Shown: piece after piece, positions 1 through 9,000 of the stretch | Numbering within the stretch: position 1 is the first letter of the stretch | How the letters are laid out: each line of letters opens with the position of its first letter | NCBI RefSeq assembly: GCF_004752005.1 | Contig: NZ_CP038493.1 | Location: 868,001 to 932,000, forward strand | Direction of reading: 5' to 3' | Origin: Thalassotalea sp. HSM 43 | Lineage (GTDB): Bacteria; Pseudomonadota; Gammaproteobacteria; Enterobacterales; Alteromonadaceae | Length of the DNA: 64,000 nucleotides | Made by a program: the position numbers and the translations under genes | Notes under the pieces: model-generated | Seen by the model: the letters and a program-made list of their open reading frames with translations, nothing else | What the model was told of the DNA's origin: nothing | Databases searched by the model: none

Positions 1-192
1 CGGTAAGGCAATGCTACTGGTTGCAATGATATCCACTTCAGTGTTTTTTGACTCTTGAAAAACCTGTTCAATATCAATTTGATAGTTGGTACCACTATCG
101 ACAACATTATGATAAAGCTGATTAAATAAATAGATAATCAAGCAAGCAAACAACACGATTAACGCGTATAAGCGGGTAAACTGAGACAGCAC
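1..192 (-). CDS. Sensor histidine kinase, N-terminal fragment (cut by window edge)
   Basis: An open frame begins with GTG at 192, one base after the response-regulator stop codon, and runs off the window at position 1. The 64 visible residues start VLSQFTRLYALIV, then have a hydrophobic membrane segment (about residues 8-24) followed by a polar, presumably periplasmic stretch. This is the usual N-terminus of a membrane histidine kinase. Its position immediately downstream of an OmpR-type regulator supports a kinase that phosphorylates that regulator. No catalytic domain is visible, so the family call rests on context and topology only. Confidence 0.6.
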   Translation of the reverse strand, partial: MLSQFTRLYALIVLFACLIIYLFNQLYHNVVDSGTNYQIDIEQVFQESKNTEVDIIATSSIALP

Positions 193-193
193 C

Positions 194-880
194 TTAGCCT
201 CCGTAACTCAGCATGTAGCCTTTACCACGAATTGCCCGAATCGAAATTGAATCGACACCTAGAGCCATTAACTTTTTACGCATTCGGGAAATAATCAAAT
301 CAATGGCGCGGTCAAGACCATCGTATTCACGGCCAATAATTTGATGGAACAATTCATCTCGAGGCAGCACTTGTTGATGGTGCTTTGCCATCAAGTAGAG
401 CACATCGAATTCTTGAATGGTTAGCGACACGACGTCACCGTCATAATATAAGGTCTTTTGTTTGTCATCTAGCACAAGCTCCCCTAAGCGAAGCTGAGTG
501 CTAAGTTGTGGTTTACTGCGTCGTAACTGAGCTTTTATGCGGGCCAGCAAAATAGCCGGGTCTACCGGCTTGACAACATAATCAACGGCGCCTAATTCTA
601 GACCATAAATCTGGTCCTTATCTTCATCCAATGCGGTAAAGAAAATCACCGGACATTCGACCCGATCCCGTAAATTATTAAATAAATCAAAACCACTGAT
701 ATCTGGCAGCATAACATCGCAAATAATGATGTCGAATTGCTGTATGTTGAACAACATATCGACCTCTTCACCACTGCTAACATGGGTCACATCACACTGA
801 TTAGCTCGCAAGTATTGGCAAATTAAGCTGGCTAATGGCAGATCATCTTCAATCAACAGTAATTTACATAACTGAGTCAT
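194..880 (-). CDS. OmpR/PhoB-family response regulator
   Basis: A two-domain DNA-binding response regulator of 228 residues. The receiver domain (about 1-118) has the acidic pair D12/D13, the phosphoacceptor D55 in the CDVMLPDISG segment, T82 and K104. The C-terminal part (about 125-226) is a winged-helix domain ending in the typical RAIRGKGYML wing. An in-frame ATG exists at 886, but AAGG is better spaced from the ATG at 880. The gene follows a DUF3019 gene and precedes a histidine kinase, so the four genes mipA-like, DUF3019, regulator and kinase are probably one transcript. The likely targets are the paired TACAA-N5-TACAA boxes in the divergent promoter region (2244-2258 and 2438-2452). 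The signal sensed is unknown. Confidence 0.93.
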   Translation of the reverse strand: MTQLCKLLLIEDDLPLASLICQYLRANQCDVTHVSSGEEVDMLFNIQQFDIIICDVMLPDISGFDLFNNLRDRVECPVIFFTALDEDKDQIYGLELGAVDYVVKPVDPAILLARIKAQLRRSKPQLSTQLRLGELVLDDKQKTLYYDGDVVSLTIQEFDVLYLMAKHHQQVLPRDELFHQIIGREYDGLDRAIDLIISRMRKKLMALGVDSISIRAIRGKGYMLSYGG

Positions 881-907
881 TGTCATACCTTGAAACTGAG
901 GTTTGCA

Positions 908-1327
908 TTAAAAAATACTCCAGCCATAACGTCGCTTCTTACGTTTGCCTACATAGGTTGCGACTTTAAACAACGCCTTAGCAATAACTAGGCTACGCGT
1001 CGTATCTTCTACCAATATGGTAGCCGTTTTTTCCGTTACCATTGGGAAATTAAATTGCTTTGCTTGATGTTTGACATAGCATTGGCGGGTTTGCGGTTGG
1101 TGTTCGACGAAGACACAAAAGCGCTCAGGTAACTGACCAATTAACGACATGGTGATTTGTTTTTGGCAATTCCCTTGCTCTGCGGCCATAACACATACCG
1201 ACGGTGTCAAAGTCAGTTCCGCTTGAATAAACTCCGGCGACTTAGCTTTCGCAACATGAGATACCAACACCGCTGAGAACAGCAATGTGGTGCGATACGT
1301 TGTTGTGATTGGCAGCCCTAGACTCAT
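908..1327 (-). CDS. DUF3019-family small secreted protein
   Basis: A 139-residue protein with a hydrophobic N-terminal signal-like segment (about residues 10-28), then a small domain with four cysteines and the basic, aromatic end KKRRYGWSIF. This pattern matches my memory of the DUF3019 family, often encoded beside MipA/OmpV proteins and two-component systems in Shewanella and relatives. The function is unknown; it is probably periplasmic. Its ATG overlaps the stop of the upstream mipA-like gene by one base, which implies translational coupling. The family call is from pattern recognition, not from a search. Confidence 0.68.
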   Translation of the reverse strand: MSLGLPITTTYRTTLLFSAVLVSHVAKAKSPEFIQAELTLTPSVCVMAAEQGNCQKQITMSLIGQLPERFCVFVEHQPQTRQCYVKHQAKQFNFPMVTEKTATILVEDTTRSLVIAKALFKVATYVGKRKKRRYGWSIF

Positions 1328-2166
1328 CAGAAGCTATACCTCACGCCAATGAAGCTCGTTTGGTAATTGTTGTCTTCAACTAACAAGCTTTTGCTGATGT
1401 TATTCCCTAAATGGGTATGCTTGAAAAAGCCCGTTAGCGACAAATAGTCAGTAAGCGGTACATCAAGCTCCACTTTGTAATAATGGTTATGACTTTGGCC
1501 GCCTGTATAGAAATCTTTTATACCACCAAGAAATGCCAACTCTTTATCTTGAAATTGATAGTAGTAGCGCACCAAATCGTCACTTTTAATGACCTTGCCC
1601 GCCTCGAAATAGATATTAAACCATTTGGTTTCGATGCCACGGCCAAGGCTAAAGTGAATTTCATAACCATGGTGAACAGCGGTGAGATCATGAAAGTAAC
1701 CGAGTCGTGTTTCAAAATAATCATTGAACACACTGACACTGATGCCGCCTAAGTAGGAAATGTCGCGTTCGACCGGTTTGAAGACTTCGCCACCATCAAT
1801 AGGAAATCGACTTGGATTAAAACCAAGTGCATCGATAACCGTCAGGTCTTCTTGTTCTTCAAAATGATGAAATAAGCCATCTTCGTTAAGAAGGCCGACT
1901 AAGTCGACGATAACATCGTCAGATTCCAGTAAACTGTAGCCAAGTGTCGTCCCTTCCCAAAAGAAACGTTCGCCATAATAGCTGATCGAAGGAAAGACAT
2001 TGGTATCAATATCTTTAAGATTTACAACGGGATTTTCAATTTTACCTTGGCCGGCAAAAATGGAGAAGGTCCACTTATCGGTCTCAACTTGCTCAACAGC
2101 ACTTACCGTCGTTGGCAAGCAGAGCAACATAAGGACAAAACATAATCTAAACAACGTATACAACAT
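1327..2166 (-). CDS. MipA/OmpV family outer-membrane protein
   Basis: A 279-residue protein with a signal peptide (about 1-23, ending in VSA) and alternating amphipathic strands ending in the outer-membrane beta-barrel terminus FIGVRYSF, whose last residue is Phe as the BAM complex requires. The sequence resembles MipA/OmpV proteins, which include scaffolds for peptidoglycan hydrolases and porin-like proteins. An in-frame TTG lies one codon upstream, but the ATG at 2166 is preferred. It is the first gene of a four-gene unit with DUF3019, regulator and kinase. A TACAA-N5-TACAA box about 78 bases upstream of the start suggests control by that regulator. Whether it is a scaffold or a channel cannot be told from the sequence. 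Confidence 0.85.
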   Translation of the reverse strand: MLYTLFRLCFVLMLLCLPTTVSAVEQVETDKWTFSIFAGQGKIENPVVNLKDIDTNVFPSISYYGERFFWEGTTLGYSLLESDDVIVDLVGLLNEDGLFHHFEEQEDLTVIDALGFNPSRFPIDGGEVFKPVERDISYLGGISVSVFNDYFETRLGYFHDLTAVHHGYEIHFSLGRGIETKWFNIYFEAGKVIKSDDLVRYYYQFQDKELAFLGGIKDFYTGGQSHNHYYKVELDVPLTDYLSLTGFFKHTHLGNNISKSLLVEDNNYQTSFIGVRYSF

Positions 2167-2243
2167 CAACTACGCAAAATAATAAATAAAACAGACTGAA
2201 TTGAGCCGATAATAACAAGTTTTAACAAAAATAAACACCAGTG

Positions 2244-2258
2244 TACAAAAAGCTACAA
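2244..2258 (+). promoter_or_regulatory. Candidate response-regulator box, mipA side
   Basis: TACAA-AAAGC-TACAA: two identical 5-mers with start-to-start spacing of 10 bases, the geometry typical of OmpR-family tandem half sites. It lies about 78 bases upstream of the mipA-like start. The same arrangement recurs at 2438-2452. Assignment to the adjacent regulator is inference. Confidence 0.5.
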
Positions 2259-2437
2259 TTCGTCACTTTAACAACAATTCGCCACATTTTTCCATTAATA
2301 ACAAGACGTTCAAACACGTTTGCAACTCGTCTGCCCAGTTGAAATTACTTTTGTACAGTTGTCCGCGATCACCATAAAGAACCTTGGCCATCAATAGTTT
2401 AGCGAACTAAAAGCGAGCAATTGGCGTTGCCTTTTTG

Positions 2438-2452
2438 TACAAAACGCTACAA
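2438..2452 (+). promoter_or_regulatory. Candidate response-regulator box, protease side
   Basis: TACAA-AACGC-TACAA, matching the box at 2244-2258 in 13 of 15 positions and continuing with the same flank (GTACAAAA then GCTACAA). It is about 106 bases upstream of the protease start at 2558, a plausible activator position. The binding protein is inferred from the adjacent two-component genes. Confidence 0.5.
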
Positions 2453-2557
2453 CAAATATCGAGCATCCTAGTATTTTTGAGCGTTATATTCGAGCTTCCA
2501 TATTGGCGGCAAACGTCAATATTGCACAATAAAAATATAACAATTATGGAAGTTCTA

Positions 2558-5500
2558 ATGAAAAGAAGTATGCTTTTTAGCGCTGTTGCCACTGCACTGT
2601 ATAGTGTTGGTGTCGCGCAAGCTGCTGATCTTGGTGGACAGGAGGTCGGTAAGTTAACCGCGCCGAACGTTACCACTGAGCAAATCCAGCAGTTCCAAAA
2701 ACAGCTTGTAAATAATCCAGCATCAATGATGCAAAATGATGGCCTGAATGTTCAGGTTAACTTACAAGGCACTAAATTCGTTGAAGAAGAGTTAATAACT
2801 GGTGAGCAGGTGTATTTTGTACGTTTGCATGCCAATGCCGTGTCTGCACAAGCAAAAGACAGCAACTCTAGCTTGCACTCAGCTTTAGCCGCCAATGGTA
2901 CCAAAAAACTTTACCAACAAGGTAAAGCCAGTGTCCAAGCGGTTGCAGATTATGAAAATCAGTTACTTGCCTATCAACAACAAGTTTTAAGCAGCATTGA
3001 AAGTGTTGCCGGTAAAGTTGACGTAAGACAACAATTTACCAAAGCGATGAATGGTTTCTCTGTAACCATGACACCAATGCAGGCACGTCGCATTGCTAAC
3101 TTGTCGAATGTTGCCTCGGTAATGCGTTCGAAAAACTATGATTTGCTGTCAGATACAGGCCCTGAGCATATTGGCTCAGCAGAAGTATGGGACGGTACAG
3201 CACCACTTGATAGCATGAGCTACAAAGGTGAAGGCCAAGTCGTGGCAATCATCGATACCGGTATCAACTCTGATCACCCTTCATTTGCCGATATCGGTGA
3301 TGACGGCTATGACCACACCAACCCTTGGGGTGAAGGCGTATACGTAGGTAACTGTGCTGATCCTGAAGTATCTGAGCTGGTTAACTGTAATGACAAATTA
3401 ATCGGTATGCGCAGCTACAGTGCGATCACAGATAACTTTGAAGCGATGCGTCCAGGCTGGCCTGCAATTGCTGAAGATTATCAAGGTCACGGTTCACACG
3501 TTGCAGCAACAGCTGCAGGTAACGTGTTGTATGACGTAGATATGCTGCTTCCAGAAGCGGGTGAAAACGCCGATGGTATCGTATTAAAAGAAGACTTATT
3601 CCCTGTTGTTTCTGGTGTTGCACCTCACGCTAACATCATTGCCTATCAGGTGTGTAACCCGACTAATGATCAAGGCTACCGCGGTTGTCCTGGTGAAGCA
3701 CTAGTCGCTGGTATTGAAGATGCTATTGCTGATGGTGTTGATGTTATCAACTTCTCAATCGGTGGTGCTGACTCAAATGTATGGGCTGACCCGGTGCAAC
3801 TTGCATTCCTTTCTGCCCGTGAAGCAGGCATCAGTGTTGCCGCTGCTGCTGGTAACTCAGGCCAAGCTTGTGGCGCCGAGTGTTTTGGTGTTCTAGATAA
3901 CTCTTCACCTTGGTTAGCACAAGTTGCTGCAACCACGCACGGTCGTGAAATCGCCGTTGATACCGCTATTGATTACGCCGGTTTTATCGATGAATCACTT
4001 GGTTCAGAGCTACCGAGCTGGTCAGAGACTGGTTTAGTTGGTGGTGCCATTAACGATACTGAGCTTACTGGTGTTGTTGTTTGGGCCAAAGATTACGCCG
4101 ACATCAACGGTACAAAAGACTACAACGGATATTGTGTTGACGAATACCCAGTAGGTACTTTTGAGAACTTTAAAGATGGTACCGCGATCCCTGGTGCTGC
4201 CGATGGTACAACCAATGTTATCGTTGTTTGTCAGCGTCACGATCCTGCCGATCCAAACGCCAATGCACGTACTGCCAAAGTAGCTAACGTTCAAGCTGGT
4301 GGCGCCGATGGTTTCATCATGTTTAACCGTAACCAAAGCCAAGGCACTGTACCAACCAAGTATGACCTGCCTAGCGTTCATTTTACATACGAGCAATGGA
4401 ACGGTAAGTACTACAGTTACAACAACCCTGAAAACACTGATGGTTTAGAAGATTGGATTGATTCTTATTCTGAAAAAGGTCACATGATCACCATCAAAGA
4501 AACCGTTATTGAGCGTCGTGTCGACCCTGCTAATGCGGATTTCTTAGCAACCTTCTCATCACGTGGCCCGTCATTCCAAAACATTGAAACCTTAGCGCCG
4601 ACTATGTCTGCACCGGGTGTTAATATTATGGCGGCATACTCAGATGAGCAACCGTTTACAGCGACTCCGTTTGGTCAAGACTTTGCTGCTATCAGTGGTA
4701 CCTCAATGGCCTCACCACATGTTGCTGGTGCTATGGCGTTGTTACGTCAAGCCCAACCAGAATGGTCAGCAACAGAAATCCAATCAGCCTTGTCAATGAC
4801 TGCTGATGATGTGGTGCAATATCACCGACTAAACAACCCTGCGGATCAAGTTGGTCACGCACAGATTTATCGTGCGGGTGCTGGTCGTATTAACGTTGCC
4901 AAAGCTGTTAAAGCTGGTTTGGTTATGGATGAAAGCGCCGAAAACTTTATGGCGGCTAACCCATTTAATGGTGGTACACCACACAAACTAAACATGCCTA
5001 ACTTGGTTGACTTTAGCTGTGCGCCAGAGTGTCAATGGATTCGTACCGTAAAAGCCACCAGAGATGGTAGCTGGACCGTATCGAACTCTGACGTGTTGAA
5101 CTGGAACTTTGATATGAAAAATCAAAGTGCACAAAACGGTGTCAACATTGATGTAACACCACGTGAGTTCTCTCTAAAAGCTGGTGAGACACAAACTATT
5201 GTGGTTAAAGCGTCTATCATGGATACCCAAGATTGGTTCAGTAACTCTGAAGTTGAGTTGCATTCTAACCTAATCTTTACTGCCGATGATGTGGACATTC
5301 CAAACTCACAATGGCCAGTTGTATTTAAGTATGACCGTGGCGACTTGCCATCACGTTTAGTTGCTACGGCACATCGTGACAACAGCAATTACCAAGTAAA
5401 CAATGTGATGTTGCCATACTCTGAGACGCCATACTCGCGCGTTTATCAGCCGGTAAAAGCTGAGCAACAAACCATCGTTTTACCAAAAGATAACGACGGT

Positions 5501-7903
5501 TTCTTCCCATGGAGCTCAGACGCTGACATGTCAATTGATATGGCAGAGCGTTTAGATGAAGCGACTTACACTACTTATATCGATGTTCCTGAAAACGCTA
5601 AGCGTTTGATCGTTGAATCTCTGGGTGTTGTCGACTCTCCTGCAATGGGTACCTTCGACAAAGGTAACGTCTTGGTTTATGTCGGTAAAGACTACAATGG
5701 TAATGGTCAAGCAGACCCGTTTGAAGAATTACTGTGTGTATCAAACCACATCCTCTATGACAACTTCTGTAACATCAATAACCCTGAATCAGGTCAATAC
5801 TGGGCTATTTTCTACAACAGCAAAGAAAGCGGTCCATTTGATGAAGCTGAGGAAACGTTTACAGTCTCGACTGCCGTTGTGACCGGTGACATCGCTGATA
5901 ACATGAGCATGGAAACACCAGCAAGTGATGGTGAGCAAGCCGTTAACCTAACCGTTAGCTGGGATATGCCTATGGAAGAAGGCGATATCTATTACACCAG
6001 TTTAGATATTGGTACCTCTGAAATTAACGCAGGCAATTTAGGTAACATTCCATTTAAGCTGATTCGTGGCAAAAATGATGTAACGTTAGATGTGCCACAA
6101 GACAAAGCGTTAGCAGGCCAAACACTACCATATACGTTCGCGGTATTAGCCAACAACTCAGGTGCCGACCGTGCCTTTAGTATCAGCGCTAAAATCCCTG
6201 AAGGCTTGCGCCTTAACGTGGAAGATGTTCTTGCATCAAACGACAGTGTTAGCGATATAACCATTGATGGTGAGATGTTGACCATCTCAGGTGTTCAAAT
6301 CGATACTAGCGCAATGACACCAGGTTATGCGATGACCACCAACCTTACCGATGCCATGTGTCGTACACCAAACTTTGGTAACTCCACACCAGGCGGTTAT
6401 GTTGACTTATCTGAGTTTGGTATTGGACCATTATTCGGTGGTTTTGATGAGCGTAATCAACCGGATTACCGTTCAGGTACTATCTTACCAACAGAACTTA
6501 TGTTCAATGGTGCGACAGACACTTATCACTTATTTAACAACACCGACAACCTTAACGTCGACAATAAAGTCATGGGTATTCGTTCAAACGGTTTTGTTGA
6601 TTTGTGGGGCCACCCGAACTTTTGGGCTGACTTCCGTCCATTCCCATACAATGCATTCCCATATGAAGGTATTGGTGTATTGTGGCGTGGTTGGGGTCCA
6701 GACAGCAGTGGTGCGTGGAATAACGACTTCTTCGCCACCGAATTATCTGCTAATTCAGGTATAAGTATTGCAAGTACAGGTACCTGGAGCATTATCGAGT
6801 GGGATAACGCTGCAGATTACACTGATCCTGTTTACGATCGCTTCACCCGCAGCTACAGCTGGACCAAGCTAGATAACAGCTTTGATTTTGAAATGATCAT
6901 CAACAAAGATACCCGTTTCGGTGCTGGCCAATACGAAATGTATATGGCTTATGACAACATCGATTTTGGTACTGCCGATGATCGTGGTTCGATTGGTCTG
7001 CAAGGTTTCAAAGGTCCTGTATATATCCGTGGTCCTTTATCAGCCTACTTGGGTGCTGAATACACATTTGGCAACCTAAAAGACAAAGTGTCTAACGATC
7101 TAGTTGTTTGTTATGACTATGTTGGTCCAGAGTCTTCGCAGTTTGAAGTAACAGCTTGGTTTGACATTGCTCATTCAGCGGCAGGTGCGGTATTGGTATT
7201 TGACGCAGTATCAAGCATTGAAGGTATGCAAGATATCGAAATGACGCACACTGTTGATGTGGCGAGCAACCTAAGCATCGGTGCATTTAACGACATGGAA
7301 ACTGACAGAAAAGTGTCAATCAGCTTCCCTGTTTACTATGCAGATGAGCAAAACTCAGTAAATGAGATCAGTGCTTACGGTGAAGGTATCGACTACTCGG
7401 TTGAATCACACGAATCAGGTTCAATCATTACCATTACTCCGCAAGCCCAGTTACTAGGTGAAACAGAAGTTACCGTTATGGTATCTGATGTTGAAAATCC
7501 AAGTGATGCGGCAAGCGCGAGCTTTATGCTTACCGTAAATGGTAAGAATACAGCGCCTAAAGCGGAAGTAGTTTCGGCAATTGAAGACAACAGCGTTGTA
7601 GTCTTAGATGCATCTAGTTCGACTGATGATGACGGTGATAACCTAACCTATCTTTGGGAAGGTCCGGGTGAGATTAACAATCCAGAATGGGTTGTGACTG
7701 AAGTAACAGGTTTGAGTGCTGGGACTTATACCTTTACGCTAACCATCAGTGATGGTATCGAAACAACTGTATTAGAAGTTGAAGTTGAAATCGAAGCTGA
7801 GCAAAACACCATTGCAGAGAAATCTGACGATGATGACTCTTCTGGTGGTGCTTTGTACTTCTTATTATTGTTATTGCCTTTAGCAATGCGCCGTAAGGCT
7901 TAA
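2558..7903 (+). CDS. Large secreted subtilisin-like (S8) serine peptidase with GlyGly-CTERM-type tail
   Basis: A 1781-residue exported protease. Upstream in-frame ATGs exist (2435, 2546), but the ATG at 2558 has a GGAAG ribosome site and begins a clean signal peptide (MKRSMLFSAV through AQA). In order: an I9-like inhibitor propeptide (about 83-195); an S8 catalytic domain with Asp233 (IIDTGI), His311 (GHGSHVA) and Ser716 (GTSMASPH); a PA-like insertion between His and Ser (about 505-620); fibronectin/immunoglobulin-like segments; a PKD-like domain near 1665-1735 (LDASSSTDDDGDNLTYLW); and a C-terminal tail of SGG, a hydrophobic helix and MRRKA. The tail resembles GlyGly-CTERM signals processed by rhombosortase, which would release or anchor the enzyme at the surface. 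It is probably for extracellular protein degradation. The gene is monocistronic, with a strong terminator after it. Confidence 0.94.
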   Translation: MKRSMLFSAVATALYSVGVAQAADLGGQEVGKLTAPNVTTEQIQQFQKQLVNNPASMMQNDGLNVQVNLQGTKFVEEELITGEQVYFVRLHANAVSAQAKDSNSSLHSALAANGTKKLYQQGKASVQAVADYENQLLAYQQQVLSSIESVAGKVDVRQQFTKAMNGFSVTMTPMQARRIANLSNVASVMRSKNYDLLSDTGPEHIGSAEVWDGTAPLDSMSYKGEGQVVAIIDTGINSDHPSFADIGDDGYDHTNPWGEGVYVGNCADPEVSELVNCNDKLIGMRSYSAITDNFEAMRPGWPAIAEDYQGHGSHVAATAAGNVLYDVDMLLPEAGENADGIVLKEDLFPVVSGVAPHANIIAYQVCNPTNDQGYRGCPGEALVAGIEDAIADGVDVINFSIGGADSNVWADPVQLAFLSAREAGISVAAAAGNSGQACGAECFGVLDNSSPWLAQVAATTHGREIAVDTAIDYAGFIDESLGSELPSWSETGLVGGAINDTELTGVVVWAKDYADINGTKDYNGYCVDEYPVGTFENFKDGTAIPGAADGTTNVIVVCQRHDPADPNANARTAKVANVQAGGADGFIMFNRNQSQGTVPTKYDLPSVHFTYEQWNGKYYSYNNPENTDGLEDWIDSYSEKGHMITIKETVIERRVDPANADFLATFSSRGPSFQNIETLAPTMSAPGVNIMAAYSDEQPFTATPFGQDFAAISGTSMASPHVAGAMALLRQAQPEWSATEIQSALSMTADDVVQYHRLNNPADQVGHAQIYRAGAGRINVAKAVKAGLVMDESAENFMAANPFNGGTPHKLNMPNLVDFSCAPECQWIRTVKATRDGSWTVSNSDVLNWNFDMKNQSAQNGVNIDVTPREFSLKAGETQTIVVKASIMDTQDWFSNSEVELHSNLIFTADDVDIPNSQWPVVFKYDRGDLPSRLVATAHRDNSNYQVNNVMLPYSETPYSRVYQPVKAEQQTIVLPKDNDGFFPWSSDADMSIDMAERLDEATYTTYIDVPENAKRLIVESLGVVDSPAMGTFDKGNVLVYVGKDYNGNGQADPFEELLCVSNHILYDNFCNINNPESGQYWAIFYNSKESGPFDEAEETFTVSTAVVTGDIADNMSMETPASDGEQAVNLTVSWDMPMEEGDIYYTSLDIGTSEINAGNLGNIPFKLIRGKNDVTLDVPQDKALAGQTLPYTFAVLANNSGADRAFSISAKIPEGLRLNVEDVLASNDSVSDITIDGEMLTISGVQIDTSAMTPGYAMTTNLTDAMCRTPNFGNSTPGGYVDLSEFGIGPLFGGFDERNQPDYRSGTILPTELMFNGATDTYHLFNNTDNLNVDNKVMGIRSNGFVDLWGHPNFWADFRPFPYNAFPYEGIGVLWRGWGPDSSGAWNNDFFATELSANSGISIASTGTWSIIEWDNAADYTDPVYDRFTRSYSWTKLDNSFDFEMIINKDTRFGAGQYEMYMAYDNIDFGTADDRGSIGLQGFKGPVYIRGPLSAYLGAEYTFGNLKDKVSNDLVVCYDYVGPESSQFEVTAWFDIAHSAAGAVLVFDAVSSIEGMQDIEMTHTVDVASNLSIGAFNDMETDRKVSISFPVYYADEQNSVNEISAYGEGIDYSVESHESGSIITITPQAQLLGETEVTVMVSDVENPSDAASASFMLTVNGKNTAPKAEVVSAIEDNSVVVLDASSSTDDDGDNLTYLWEGPGEINNPEWVVTEVTGLSAGTYTFTLTISDGIETTVLEVEVEIEAEQNTIAEKSDDDDSSGGALYFLLLLLPLAMRRKA

Positions 7904-7955
7904 TTTCTGGAGCAAAATCGCTGCATTTATTCTCCCTTGGGTGCAGCGAATTAAT

Positions 7956-7992
7956 AAGGGCCGATGTGATTATCACATCGGCCCTTTTTTTA
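7956..7992 (+). terminator. Rho-independent terminator of the protease gene
   Basis: A perfect 15-base inverted repeat (arms 7956-7970 and 7972-7986, core GGGCCGATGTGA) is followed by a run of T. It sits 50 bases after the protease stop. The next gene converges from the other strand, so the hairpin may act in both directions. Confidence 0.9.
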
Positions 7993-8059
7993 GCTCTTTT
8001 TATGTTTGTTTAGCGTGTTATTGATTGACGAGATATCAATTCAAAACGCTGTTTAACCG

Positions 8060-8995
8060 CTATTTACTCAGAATATAATCCAAACCACCGGTTATTGCCG
8101 CCACCTGCGCCAAAGTGCAATTTTCATCATCGACCAAAGGACTATCCGGGTACACTTCGGTGATGGTCACATAAGTTGCTTCGGTCAAGCCCATGCAAAG
8201 GCCAAGCTCTCTCGCCGCGTAATTGATAACACCAAACTGTTCTAAATCAACACCAATGAGTTTGTTTTGCTGATCAGCAGGAGCAATATGGGTGACCTTG
8301 GCAACTTCGTCGATAATCGCTTTTTGAAAGTCAGCCTCAGGTTTAGTGCTATCGCCAACTAAGTAAAACCCGTCAGGTATATTCCATGTTTTTTGCACTA
8401 TGGCATCACGCGCCGACAACGCTGGTCGAAACTCGCTGTTGTCAGTATCGGTGGTTTCATGCAAATCGATATGCATAACAAATTCGTGACCCGCATCGGC
8501 GGCAAAACGGCGCACATAGTCGATAGCTTGAGCCGATTCTGGCGCAGGCGAATTAGCGTAAAAAGACCGGTTTGGATCAATCGCATCGACATTCCAACGG
8601 TTAATGGTTTCATAACCCCATGGGCTGATGCAGGGTAAAATCAGTAAGTTTACGTGCTGACGGTAATGCTCGGCTTGGGTTTCAACAAAACGAATCGCCC
8701 CTTGCACACCAGAGGTTTCGTAGCCATGCACGCCACCCGTAACCAAGACCCAAGGTTTGTTATCGCCTAATGCACTGACCTTTATCGCGTATAAAGGGTA
8801 ATCCCCTGCCGGATATATCAGTTCACCGTATTGCTCGACCAAATAGGTATCGGCTAAAGCATTTATCTTATCGACAACCTGTTGCTGATAGCTGCGTTTT
8901 ATCTGTTGCTTTGAAAGCCACTGTGCGACCTCTGCCTCACCCCATTTTTGCCCTGGGATGCCTATGTCATAGGCGTGTTCTGAACTCATTTTCAT
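8060..8995 (-). CDS. M14-family zinc carboxypeptidase-like metallopeptidase
   Basis: A 311-residue cytoplasmic protein (no signal peptide). Visible zinc-site motifs are H90xxE93 in GGVHGYETSG and a second His in HIDLHE (H179), with a candidate catalytic Glu in GLTEATYV (E272) and a substrate-site DPNRSF motif around 141. These are hallmarks of the M14 carboxypeptidase / succinylglutamate-desuccinylase superfamily. The substrate cannot be read from the sequence; cytoplasmic peptides or N-acyl amino acids are possible. The stop of the upstream gene lies beyond its end and only 5 bases separate its start from the phospholipase D-like gene end at 9001, so the two are probably cotranscribed. Confidence 0.82.
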   Translation of the reverse strand: MKMSSEHAYDIGIPGQKWGEAEVAQWLSKQQIKRSYQQQVVDKINALADTYLVEQYGELIYPAGDYPLYAIKVSALGDNKPWVLVTGGVHGYETSGVQGAIRFVETQAEHYRQHVNLLILPCISPWGYETINRWNVDAIDPNRSFYANSPAPESAQAIDYVRRFAADAGHEFVMHIDLHETTDTDNSEFRPALSARDAIVQKTWNIPDGFYLVGDSTKPEADFQKAIIDEVAKVTHIAPADQQNKLIGVDLEQFGVINYAARELGLCMGLTEATYVTITEVYPDSPLVDDENCTLAQVAAITGGLDYILSK

Positions 8996-9000
8996 AGCCT

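Larger units (their letters stand above)
2167..2557. other. Divergent intergenic promoter region
   Basis: About 390 bases separate the mipA-like operon (minus) from the secreted protease gene (plus). The stretch is AT-rich and holds no credible gene. It contains two copies of a TACAA-N5-TACAA box, one near each start codon, annotated separately. Initiation at 2558 is favoured for the protease because GGAAG sits five bases before that ATG; the region between the upper box and 2558 would then be promoter and leader. Confidence 0.7.

Noticed and set aside
3426-7590. Numerous open frames of 60-137 codons on both strands within the S8 protease gene
   Set aside because: All are shadows of a single long coding frame whose domains and motifs are continuous.
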